Shown here one piece after another: positions 23,997 through 31,612 of a stretch of DNA of 64,000 bases. Each line of letters opens with the position of its first letter. The stretch's first letter is position 1. This DNA is from Saccharothrix ecbatanensis (GTDB lineage Bacteria; Actinomycetota; Actinomycetes; Mycobacteriales; Pseudonocardiaceae), in NCBI RefSeq assembly GCF_014205015.1, contig NZ_JACHMO010000001.1:5580001-5644000 (forward strand), read 5' to 3'. A program made the translations under genes and the position numbers. The notes beneath the pieces are model-generated. The model was given only the letters and a program-made list of their open reading frames with translations, had not been told where the DNA came from and made no database searches.

Positions 23997-26066
23997 TCAC
24001 GTCATTCTGGTGCGCCCCGGGAACTCGGCGTCCAGCAGGCTGAGCAGGGCGGTCGCCTTGACCGCGGTCTCCTCGAATTCCTCCGCCGGGTCGGACAGCG
24101 CGATGACCGCGCCACCCACCCCGAAACTCACCTTGTCCCGGTCCACCACCAGCGTCCTGATGACGATGCTGAAGTCGGCCGTTCCGGAGAGTGAGAAGTA
24201 ACCGAGCGCCCCGGAGTAGACACCCCTGGGCCCGGCTTCCAGCCCGTCGATGATCTGCATTGTCCGGATCTTGGGCGCACCCGTCATGGACCCACCCGGG
24301 AACGCCGCCCTAACGACGTCGGCGGCGGAACTTCCGGAACGCAGTCTGGCCCGAACCGTGCTGACGAGCTGGTGCACTGTCGCGTAGCTCTCCACCTCGA
24401 AGATCCTGGGCACCTCGACGCTGCCGACTTCCGCGCAATGGCCCAGATCATTGCGGACCAAGTCCACGATCATGAGGTTCTCGGCCCGGTCCTTCGCGCT
24501 GGTCGCCAAGGCTGTGCGCAAAGCCTCGTCCTCGGCCGCGGTGGCCCCGCGGGGTCTCGTGCCCTTGATTGGCTCGGATTCGACGACACCCTGTCGGTCC
24601 ACCCGGATGAACCGCTCGGGTGAAGTGCTGAGCACCGAGAGCGCGCCGAAACGGAGCAACGCGGCGAACGGCGCCGGGCTTTCCGCGCGGAGGAACCGGT
24701 AGGCGTCCCACGGGTCGACCACGCCGCGCCACGTCACCGTGTTCGTCAGGCATACCTCGTAGCTCTCGCCCGCCGTGATGGCCTCCTGACATGCCGCCAC
24801 CAGCTTGAGATAGTGCGAACGGCTATGCCGCGCCTGCACGGACTCCGCACGCGGTGGTCGGGGAGCCGATGCGGGCGACGCGGTGAAATCACGCAGGAAA
24901 TCGGCCGTTCGGCCCAACCACCCGTCCTCGTCGGACAACGCCAACAGGTAGACGCATCTCGAAACGTGGTCGAAAACCAACGCCCGGTCGGCGAACACGA
25001 ATGCCGCGTCGGGCTGCTCCGAACGGTGCGCGGCCACTCCGCCGCATTCGGCCTTCAGCTCGTACCCGAGGTAGCCGACCCAGCCGAGCGCGAACTCGAA
25101 GGGGACGTCCGGCTGCGTCACCCGCCACGCGGCCAGGTCGGCCTCCAGCCAGTCGAAGAACGGCCCGGGATGCGTCACCCCGTCCACCGTGACCGCGCCG
25201 GTCCACACGTCGTACGTCGCCACGCGCGCCAGAGGGCCCTGGGCGTCGCCCATCACGGAGAACCGACCCCGTGCGCCGACGAGGCTGCTGTCCAGCCAGA
25301 AGGCGTTCTCGGACGCCCCGTACAGGGCCGCGTAGACGTCCTCCGCCGACGGGTGCACGGCCACGCGCCGCACCAACACCTCCCGCGCCGAAGCGACGGA
25401 GGGAGGAGAAGGGGGAGAGGGGGCGCGCGCAGAGTTGGAGGCGGGAGGGGGAGCCACGGAGGGGGGAGGAGTGACTGCGGGCTCGACGGCAGCGGCGGCG
25501 GTTAGGTTGTGGAAGTTGGCCAGTAGCTGGTGACCGTGTGACGTGCACACCGACTCGGGGTGGAATTGCACACCCCACGCGGGGCGGGAGCGGTGGCGTA
25601 CGGCCATCAGGACGTTGTCCGAGGTCGTCCAGGCGATCGGCTCCAGCGAATCGGGCAGATCGGACACGGCCAGCGAGTGGTACCGCACCACGGGCAGTGG
25701 CGACGGCAGGCCGGCGAACAGGTCCACCCCGGTGTGCCGCACCAGGTCCACCACGCCGTGCCGGGGCGGCACCAGCCCCACCGACGCGCCATGCGCCAGG
25801 CACAGCCCCTGGTGGCCGAGGCACACCCCCAGCAGCGGGATCTCCGCGTGCTCGATCACCGCACGGCACAGCCCGAAGTCGGCCTCCCGCTGCGGCCGTC
25901 CGGGACCGGGCGAGATCACCACGTTGTCGAACCGGCGCAGGTCGGACAGCCGGAACCGCGGGTCGTCGTTGGTGATGACGACCGGCTCGCGCCCGTTCAC
26001 CTCGGCCAGGTACTGGAAGAGGTTGAAGGTGAACGAGTCGTGGTTGTCGATGAGCAGGGTCCGCAT
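23997..26066 (-). CDS. pabAB: Fused aminodeoxychorismate synthase (glutaminase + synthase components)
   Basis: 689 residues from ATG 26066 (MRTLLIDNHDSFTFNLFQYL). Residues 1-190 are the class I glutaminase, with the nucleophile cysteine in LLGVCLGHQG and the HPES triad part. A low-complexity Pro/Ser/Ala linker of about 45 residues follows. The chorismate-binding half carries ESEPIKGTRPRG; the lysine in PIKGT marks aminodeoxychorismate rather than anthranilate synthase, and FPGGSMTGAPKIRTM is the C-terminal active-site block. It makes the p-aminobenzoate precursor for folate or for PABA-derived natural products. The fused form is common in actinomycetes. No pabC lyase is next to it, so the lyase is elsewhere. 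Confidence 0.93.
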   Translation of the reverse strand: MRTLLIDNHDSFTFNLFQYLAEVNGREPVVITNDDPRFRLSDLRRFDNVVISPGPGRPQREADFGLCRAVIEHAEIPLLGVCLGHQGLCLAHGASVGLVPPRHGVVDLVRHTGVDLFAGLPSPLPVVRYHSLAVSDLPDSLEPIAWTTSDNVLMAVRHRSRPAWGVQFHPESVCTSHGHQLLANFHNLTAAAAVEPAVTPPPSVAPPPASNSARAPSPPSPPSVASAREVLVRRVAVHPSAEDVYAALYGASENAFWLDSSLVGARGRFSVMGDAQGPLARVATYDVWTGAVTVDGVTHPGPFFDWLEADLAAWRVTQPDVPFEFALGWVGYLGYELKAECGGVAAHRSEQPDAAFVFADRALVFDHVSRCVYLLALSDEDGWLGRTADFLRDFTASPASAPRPPRAESVQARHSRSHYLKLVAACQEAITAGESYEVCLTNTVTWRGVVDPWDAYRFLRAESPAPFAALLRFGALSVLSTSPERFIRVDRQGVVESEPIKGTRPRGATAAEDEALRTALATSAKDRAENLMIVDLVRNDLGHCAEVGSVEVPRIFEVESYATVHQLVSTVRARLRSGSSAADVVRAAFPGGSMTGAPKIRTMQIIDGLEAGPRGVYSGALGYFSLSGTADFSIVIRTLVVDRDKVSFGVGGAVIALSDPAEEFEETAVKATALLSLLDAEFPGRTRMT

Positions 26067-26182
26067 GGCGGACACGACGTTACCTGCACGAACACCCGGA
26101 TGGAGTACCCCTGGACGGACGACACACCGGGACCCGGACACACTCCGACACCGAAGACACCGAAGACACCGGCAAGACCGAA

Positions 26183-26211
26183 GAGGCCGGGCACACGCGC
26201 TGCCCGGCCTC
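26183..26211 (-). terminator. Hairpin after the sigma/anti-sigma operon
   Basis: Perfect 11-bp arms GAGGCCGGGCA (26183-26193) and TGCCCGGCCTC (26201-26211), 7-nt loop, 16 bp beyond the anti-sigma stop. Just upstream (26147-26175) is a short tandem repeat of ACACCGAAG. Confidence 0.75.
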
Positions 26212-26227
26212 CCCGTCCCTCCCCGAC

Positions 26228-27160
26228 TCAGTCCAGGTGGAACTTCGGGTCTACCGCGATCGCCGCGAGCTGCTGCGACGTCAGCGGCCTCTCGGCCAGC
26301 GCCGGGTGACCGGAGTTCAGGTACTCCCGGGACTGGGCCACGATCACCAGCGTGCTGTCGTCATACCGGTAGAAGGCGGCCTGCTCCATGCCGTTCTCCG
26401 GGCCGGCCGCCGTGACGACGACGACCTGCTTGCCGCCGACGTCGAGGATGTCGCAACGGCCGCTGCCGTCGGTTACCGGGTACGTCTGGCGGATCACCAT
26501 GCCGCAGCCCGACACGTCCTCGACGCGCGAGTTCCCCTTGGTCTCGACCTGCATCCACAGGTGTCCGACGCCCTCGGTGCCGCCGCGCACCACCGGCGTG
26601 TACGCCAGGTACTCCCAGATCTCCAGCCCATCGGCGGTGTAGTCCGCGAACTGCGACTGGGTGCGCCGCAACGGCCCGTAGTCCAGCCTTCCGACCGCGG
26701 CCTTGTCCACGGCCTCCACGCCGTTCGGCAACGACGAGCCCAGGTCGTTCAGCACCGCCACGCTCTTGTCCGCTCGCGGCCCGTTGGTCGAGGTCCGGTC
26801 GCCCTGCCCGTTCGGCCACGGCCTCTCGGTGGACGCCTTCGCGTCCTCAGACGTCGGCGGCGGGCTCAGCGTCGCCGTGACGGACGGCGGCACGCTGGTC
26901 ATGGGCGGCGCGCTCGCCGGGACCGACGACTGCCCTCCCGCCACCTGGACGCCGTCGCCACCGGCCAGGTTCGGCACCAGCACGGCGCCGACCGCGATGG
27001 CGACCACCCCGAGTCCGGCGACCGCCACCGCCCACGTGGCCTTCCGGCGGCGGTCCGCACGGCGGCCCCGGTCCAGCGCAGCCCCGGCATCCATGGGTGG
27101 CGGCGGGCTGCTCGCCACCATCACATCCTGCAACGCGCTCTTCAGCTCGTGCTCGTTCAT
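26228..27160 (-). CDS. Membrane-anchored anti-sigma-like partner protein
   Basis: 310 residues from ATG 27160, overlapping the sigma stop by 4 bp (ATGA). A short cytoplasmic N-terminus (MNEHELKSALQDVM) is followed by one transmembrane segment near 45-68 (WAVAVAGLGVVAIAVGAVLV), a Pro/Ser/Thr-rich stalk and an extracellular domain of about 190 residues with a cysteine pair (SGCGMVIRQ, SGRCDILD). This is the usual layout of the partner of SigE-family sigma factors in actinomycetes; no classic zinc-finger anti-sigma motif is visible. It probably senses an envelope signal. Role inferred from topology and gene coupling. Confidence 0.75.
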   Translation of the reverse strand: MNEHELKSALQDVMVASSPPPPMDAGAALDRGRRADRRRKATWAVAVAGLGVVAIAVGAVLVPNLAGGDGVQVAGGQSSVPASAPPMTSVPPSVTATLSPPPTSEDAKASTERPWPNGQGDRTSTNGPRADKSVAVLNDLGSSLPNGVEAVDKAAVGRLDYGPLRRTQSQFADYTADGLEIWEYLAYTPVVRGGTEGVGHLWMQVETKGNSRVEDVSGCGMVIRQTYPVTDGSGRCDILDVGGKQVVVVTAAGPENGMEQAAFYRYDDSTLVIVAQSREYLNSGHPALAERPLTSQQLAAIAVDPKFHLD

Positions 27161-27660
27161 CGCACCATCTCTCCCTGCTGAGGGGTGATCAGGCCGCGCA
27201 GCGTCTGCAGCCCCCGCGCGGCCTGGCTCTTCACCGTTCCTTCGGAACAGTTCAACGCCCTGGCGGTCTCCTCGACCGACAGGTCTTCCCAGTACCGGAG
27301 CACGAGCACGGCCCGTTGCCGCGGCGGGACCTTGGCCAGCGCCGCCAGCAGCACCAGCCGGTCCTCCGTCGAGCCACGTCCGACGGCCGCCGTGTCGACG
27401 TCCGTCTCGCTCACCCGCTCCTTGCGGAACCAGCCACGGCGCAGTTCGGACACGAACGTCCGAACCAGCGTCTGCCGCGTGTAGGCGTCGAGTGCCTCGT
27501 GCCGGTCGATCCGCCGCCACGCCACGTAAAGCTTGGTGAACGTGGCTTGGACCAGGTCCTCGGCACGGTGCCAGTCGCCGCACAGCAGGTACGCCGTGCC
27601 ACGCATGGCATCGGACCGCGCCGCGAAGTACTCGGCGAACGCGGTGTCCCGATCACTCAT
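27157..27660 (-). CDS. ECF sigma factor, SigE (SigE70) family
   Basis: 167 residues. Region 2 (AYLLCGDWHRAEDLVQATFTKLYVAW) and region 4 (LPPRQRAVLVLRYWEDLSVEETA with the helix CSEGTVKSQAARGL) are complete, allowing that the window reads VPPRQ. The overlap with the membrane protein gene implies co-regulation. Its target promoter cannot be read here; self-regulation from the 27661-27775 region is likely. Confidence 0.92.
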   Translation of the reverse strand: MSDRDTAFAEYFAARSDAMRGTAYLLCGDWHRAEDLVQATFTKLYVAWRRIDRHEALDAYTRQTLVRTFVSELRRGWFRKERVSETDVDTAAVGRGSTEDRLVLLAALAKVPPRQRAVLVLRYWEDLSVEETARALNCSEGTVKSQAARGLQTLRGLITPQQGEMVR

Positions 27661-27775
27661 CTGTCCTCCCCCGTGCTGCGGTACGAGGTAATCACGCTCG
27701 CGGGCGCTCAGGGGGTTGCATGCGGGTTCCGGGGATTCGTGGAAACTGGTCTCATCACCACTCGGGAGGCCCTGC

Positions 27776-29005
27776 TTGTTCTTCTTCGTGCTGTTCGCCG
27801 TCGTGATGGGCGCAGCCCACTACTACATCTGGAAGCGGGCCGTCCGGGACACGACGCTGCCCGGTCGTGGCCGCCGGATCGGCACCGTCGTGGTGCTCCT
27901 CCTCTACGTGCTGGTGATGGCCGGCCTGTCGGTGAGCAGGCTCGGGTGGGCGCTCGGTGACGCGGTCGCCTGGCCGGGGTTCATCTGGCTGGCGGGCGCG
28001 TTCTACTTCTCGTTGATCCTGGGCGTGCTGGAGATCCCCCGGCTGCTGATGCTGCGCTCGACCCGGCGGCTGGAGGTGGCGGTCGCGGCGGGCGTGCCCA
28101 ACGCCGTTGCAGAAACACCAGAGACGCCGGAGCAGCCGGAGGCGCCGGAGCAGCCCGCCGACCCTGGCCGACGGCTGTTCATCGCACGGTCGCTCGCCGT
28201 CGTGGGCGGGGTGGCCACGGCGGGCGTCGTCACGTACGGCGCCACGCAGGCGTTGGGCGACCCAGTCCTCAAGCGCGTGCCCGTGACGCTGGGCAAGCTC
28301 GACCCGCGGCTGTCCGGCTACCGCATCGCGGTCGTGAGCGACATCCACCTGGGACCGCTGCTCGGCCGCGCGCACACCGAACGGGTCGTGCGGATGATCA
28401 ACGAGCAGCAGGTGGACCTGGTCGCGATCGTGGGCGACCTGGTCGACGGCACGGTGGACGAACTGGGCGAGGCGGCGGCTCCGCTGCGCGACCTGGTGAG
28501 CACGCACGGCAGCTTCTTCGTCACCGGCAACCACGAGTACTACTCGGGCGCCGAGCCGTGGTTGACGGAGCTGGACCGGCTCGGCGTGAGCCCGCTGCGC
28601 AACGAGCGGCTGACGATCGAACGGGCGGGCGCGTCGTTCGACCTCGCGGGCGTCAGCGACGTCACCGGCGCGGCCTTCGACGACGGCCCCGACTACGCCC
28701 GCGCCCTGGACGGCCGGGACACGTCGAAGCCCGTGGTGCTCATGGCGCACCAGCCGGTGCAGGTCCGCGAAGCCGCGAAGCACGGGGTGGACCTCCAGCT
28801 GTCCGGGCACACGCACGGCGGCCAGATGTTCCCGTTCCACCTCGCGGTGGGCCTCCAACAGCCGATGCGCAGCGGGCTGGAGACCATCGACGGCACGCAG
28901 GTCTACACGACCAACGGCGTCGGCTTCTGGGGTCCGCCGGTGCGGGTCGGCGCGCCGCCGGACATCACCGTCCTGGAGTTGCATCACAACTTCGCCGGCC
29001 GATAG
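27776..29005 (+). CDS. Membrane-bound metallophosphoesterase
   Basis: I prefer the TTG at 27776 because GGGAGG lies six bases upstream; this gives 409 residues. Four hydrophobic segments (for example FFVLFAVVMGAAHYYIW and VVVLLLYVLVMAGLSV) precede a Pro/Glu-rich linker, and a further Ala/Val-rich helix precedes the catalytic domain. The domain has the calcineurin-like motifs in order: VVSDIHLG, VGDLVDG, GNHEYY, and SGHTHGGQ. It resembles the YkuE/YaeI group of envelope phosphohydrolases, which can act on UDP-diacylglucosamine or other membrane phosphoesters; the true substrate is unknown. Divergent from the sigma operon. Confidence 0.88.
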   Translation: MFFFVLFAVVMGAAHYYIWKRAVRDTTLPGRGRRIGTVVVLLLYVLVMAGLSVSRLGWALGDAVAWPGFIWLAGAFYFSLILGVLEIPRLLMLRSTRRLEVAVAAGVPNAVAETPETPEQPEAPEQPADPGRRLFIARSLAVVGGVATAGVVTYGATQALGDPVLKRVPVTLGKLDPRLSGYRIAVVSDIHLGPLLGRAHTERVVRMINEQQVDLVAIVGDLVDGTVDELGEAAAPLRDLVSTHGSFFVTGNHEYYSGAEPWLTELDRLGVSPLRNERLTIERAGASFDLAGVSDVTGAAFDDGPDYARALDGRDTSKPVVLMAHQPVQVREAAKHGVDLQLSGHTHGGQMFPFHLAVGLQQPMRSGLETIDGTQVYTTNGVGFWGPPVRVGAPPDITVLELHHNFAGR

Positions 29006-29079
29006 CGCATTTTTCGCCCGCACCACCTAGAGTGGACGGCCGTGCCCGAACACGGTTGCGGAGGGGGACCCCTAGCGAG

Positions 29080-30249
29080 ATGACGAAGAGCTTTGCCGAT
29101 CAACGGCTTGACGAGGCAACAGCTCGTATCCGTCATTTCCTGGACAATGAGCGACCGGACACCCCCTGTCTGGTGATCGACCTGCCGACCGTGCGCGACC
29201 GGTTCACGGCCATCCGTTCGGCGTTGCCGCGGGCGGGGATCTTCTACGCGGTCAAGGCGAACCCGACGCCCGAAGTGGTCGAACTGCTGGCCGCCGAGGG
29301 GTGTTCGTTCGACGTCGCCAGCCCCGCGGAGATCGACCTGTGCCTGGCGCGCGGCGCCGCGCCGGAGACCATCTCGTACAGCAACCCGATCAAGAAGGCG
29401 CGGGACATCGCCTACGCGTACGGGCGGGGCGTGCGACTGTTCGTGTCCGACAGCGAACAGGACGTGCTCGCGCTCGCCGAGCACGCGCCCGGCGCGTCCG
29501 TGATGCTGCGGATCCTGGTCAACAGCAAGGGTTCCACCTACCCGTTCGGCAAGAAATTCGGCTGCTCGCCCGAAATGGCGACGGATTTGCTGCGGTTGGC
29601 GTCGGAGTCGGGGCTCGTTCCGCTGGGCGTGGCGTTCCACGCCGGGTCGCAGCAGCTCGACCCGGGCGGCTGGGACGCCGCGATCGCCGACGCCGCGCTC
29701 GTCACCGCGAAGCTGCGCGCCGAGGGCCTGTCGCTGACGACGGTCAACCTGGGCGGCGGCCTGCCCGCCGGCTACCTGGAGCAGCCACCTCCACTGTCCG
29801 TGTACGGCGCGGCCATCACCGCGTCGATCGAACGCCACTTCGGCGACCTCAAGCCTCACGTGATGATCGAGCCGGGACGCGCGATCGTCGCCGAGTCGGG
29901 CGTCATCCGGTCCGAGGTGGTGCTCGTGGCGCGCAAGTCCTATTCGGACGAACGCCGGTGGGTGTTCCTCGACATCGGCAGGTACGGTGGACTGGCGGAG
30001 ACCGAGGGCGAGGCGATCGCCTACCCGCTGCGGACCAGCCGGGACGGTGGACCCGTCGGCCCGGTCGTGATCGCCGGCCCGACGTGCGACGCGGACGACG
30101 TCCTCTACCAGAACACGTGCTACCAGCTGCCCCTGGAGCTGCGCGCGGGCGACCACGTCGACCTGCTCGGCGCGGGCGCCTACACGGCCAGCTACTCCTC
30201 GGTGGCGTTCAACGGCTTCCCGCCGCTGGCCACCCACTGCGTGCGATGA
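29080..30249 (+). CDS. Ornithine/lysine-type decarboxylase, alanine-racemase fold
   Basis: 389 residues from ATG 29080. FYAVKANPTPEVV holds the PLP lysine; HAGSQ, LGGGLPAGY, EPGRAIVAESG and GPTCDADDVLYQN follow in the order of group IV decarboxylases. CDADD is the active-site block bearing the cysteine that also reaches the neighbouring subunit. Length matches the short bacterial ornithine decarboxylases. It converts ornithine (or lysine) to putrescine (or cadaverine). It begins a three-gene polyamine operon with an AdoMet decarboxylase 55 bp downstream and an aminopropyltransferase. Ornithine is the default substrate; lysine cannot be excluded. Confidence 0.9.
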   Translation: MTKSFADQRLDEATARIRHFLDNERPDTPCLVIDLPTVRDRFTAIRSALPRAGIFYAVKANPTPEVVELLAAEGCSFDVASPAEIDLCLARGAAPETISYSNPIKKARDIAYAYGRGVRLFVSDSEQDVLALAEHAPGASVMLRILVNSKGSTYPFGKKFGCSPEMATDLLRLASESGLVPLGVAFHAGSQQLDPGGWDAAIADAALVTAKLRAEGLSLTTVNLGGGLPAGYLEQPPPLSVYGAAITASIERHFGDLKPHVMIEPGRAIVAESGVIRSEVVLVARKSYSDERRWVFLDIGRYGGLAETEGEAIAYPLRTSRDGGPVGPVVIAGPTCDADDVLYQNTCYQLPLELRAGDHVDLLGAGAYTASYSSVAFNGFPPLATHCVR

Positions 30250-30304
30250 GCACGCCCCCGCCTGTCCGTCGCAGTGCACCTCCTGAAGATGTTTGGAGTG
30301 ATTG

Positions 30305-30718
30305 ATGTCCGAACTCCCGTGCGAAACCGAGCCGGTTGGCTTGTTCGCAGGACAGCACGTGCTCGCCGAGCTTGAAGGCGTGAGCCCCGAACTGCTCGAC
30401 GACGAGCAGTTCCTGCGACACGCGCTCGGTGAAGCGCTCACCCAGGCGGATGCCACGGTGTTGGAGGTGGTCTCCAAGCAGTTCGAGCCGCAAGGGGTCA
30501 CCGTGCTGGCCCTGTTGTCGGAGTCGCACGCGTCCATCCACACGTATCCGGAAGTCGGAGCGGTGTTCGTGGACGTGTTCACCTGCGGCACGCGCGCCAA
30601 GCCCGCGCTCGCGGTGCAGTTGCTGGCCGAAGCGCTGGGAGCTGCGTCGGCACGGACGGACATGGTCAGCCGGGGTCGTCGCGTCCCCGCGCTCGTCGGT
30701 GAGGAGAAAGCGTCTTGA
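30305..30718 (+). CDS. speD: S-adenosylmethionine decarboxylase proenzyme (bacterial type)
   Basis: 137 residues, ATG 30305 behind GGAG. The self-cleavage site is LLSESHASIHTYPE: cleavage before S74 would give the pyruvoyl beta/alpha chains, and H79 and C94 (VFTCG) sit at the spacing used by the Thermotoga enzyme. It supplies decarboxylated AdoMet, the aminopropyl donor, to the next gene, whose TTG start overlaps this stop (TTGA). Confidence 0.92.
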   Translation: MSELPCETEPVGLFAGQHVLAELEGVSPELLDDEQFLRHALGEALTQADATVLEVVSKQFEPQGVTVLALLSESHASIHTYPEVGAVFVDVFTCGTRAKPALAVQLLAEALGAASARTDMVSRGRRVPALVGEEKAS

Positions 30719-31557
30719 TCCGCGAACCGCTCGCGGCCGGGATGACCCGGCACTGGGACGTCGAAGAGGTCGTGGTCGACACCCGGACCGAGTTCCAGCA
30801 CCTGGTGATCGCGCGCACCGCCCAGGGGTTGTCGCTGTTCTGCGACGACGACCGGCAGAGCACCGAGTTCAGCCAGTTGACGTACCACGAGGCGCTGATG
30901 GCGCCGGCGCTGCTGCTCGCCGACCGCGTCGACCGGGTGCTGGTCATCGGGTCGTCGGAGGGCGTCGTGTGCCAGATGGCGGTGGCGGCGGGCGCTTCGG
31001 TGGTCGACCACATCGACATCGACTCGCAGGCCGTGCGGCTGTGCGCCGAGCACCTGCCGTACGGGTACACGCAGGACGAGCTCGCTCTCGCCGAGAAGGG
31101 CGAGGGCGCGATCCGCGTGCAGTACATCGACGGCTACGAGTACATCCGGACGACGTCGGAGCGTTACGACATCGTCCTGGTGGACCTGCCGGACGAGCGC
31201 GAGGAAGAGGCCCAGCACAACCGCTTGTACGGCGCGGAGTTCCTCGCCCTGTGCAAGGCGCTGCTCACGCCGGGCGGCGTCGTGGTGTCGCAGGCGGGCT
31301 GCCAGACGATGTGGCGCAACACCACGCTGATCCGGATGTGGCAGCGGTTCAACGAGGTGTTCGACACGGTGGCGTACTACGGCTCGGACGAGCACGAGTG
31401 GGCCTACCTGTTCGGGCGGGCCGACGAGGTGGCCGACCCGACCGCCCTCATGGTCGAGCGCCTGCCCGAGTGCGGCTACCAGCCGGAGACGATCGACGAC
31501 CTCGCCCTGGTCGGCAACTCGATCCCGCCCTACCTGGTGCGGCACTCTTTGGCGTGA
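30715..31557 (+). CDS. Spermidine synthase-like aminopropyltransferase
   Basis: 280 residues, TTG start. The Rossmann fold begins at RVLVIGSSEGVVCQMA, where most spermidine synthases have GGGDGG, and continues with HIDIDSQAVRLC, IDGYEYI and VLVDLPDERE, where the family usually has D-SSDP around the catalytic aspartate. The N-terminal beta sheet (DRQSTEFSQLTYHEALMAPALL) and C-terminal half are intact. It should transfer an aminopropyl group to the diamine made by the first gene. The altered glycine-rich loop and DLPDE make the exact amine uncertain (spermidine, a longer or a branched polyamine). Confidence 0.87.
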   Translation: MIREPLAAGMTRHWDVEEVVVDTRTEFQHLVIARTAQGLSLFCDDDRQSTEFSQLTYHEALMAPALLLADRVDRVLVIGSSEGVVCQMAVAAGASVVDHIDIDSQAVRLCAEHLPYGYTQDELALAEKGEGAIRVQYIDGYEYIRTTSERYDIVLVDLPDEREEEAQHNRLYGAEFLALCKALLTPGGVVVSQAGCQTMWRNTTLIRMWQRFNEVFDTVAYYGSDEHEWAYLFGRADEVADPTALMVERLPECGYQPETIDDLALVGNSIPPYLVRHSLA

Positions 31558-31567
31558 CCCCCACCGC

Positions 31568-31610
31568 CGCGTGAGTCCTACGTTCAGAACGCGAACGTAG
31601 GACTCACGCG
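31568..31610. terminator. Perfect palindromic terminator made of the 15-bp repeat
   Basis: Eighteen-bp arms: CGC plus GTGAGTCCTACGTTC (31568-31585) and its exact complement (31593-31610), 7-nt loop. It fills the 55-bp gap between the convergent aminopropyltransferase and peptidase genes. The same 15-mer recurs at 45642, 45664, 45787, 46376, 46398 and 63983. Confidence 0.8.
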
Positions 31611-31612
31611 GT

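Noticed and set aside
29080..31557. Polyamine genes as part of a biosynthetic gene cluster
   Set aside because: They form a standard three-gene polyamine operon 10 kb from the NRPS genes, separated by core genes such as lsr2.
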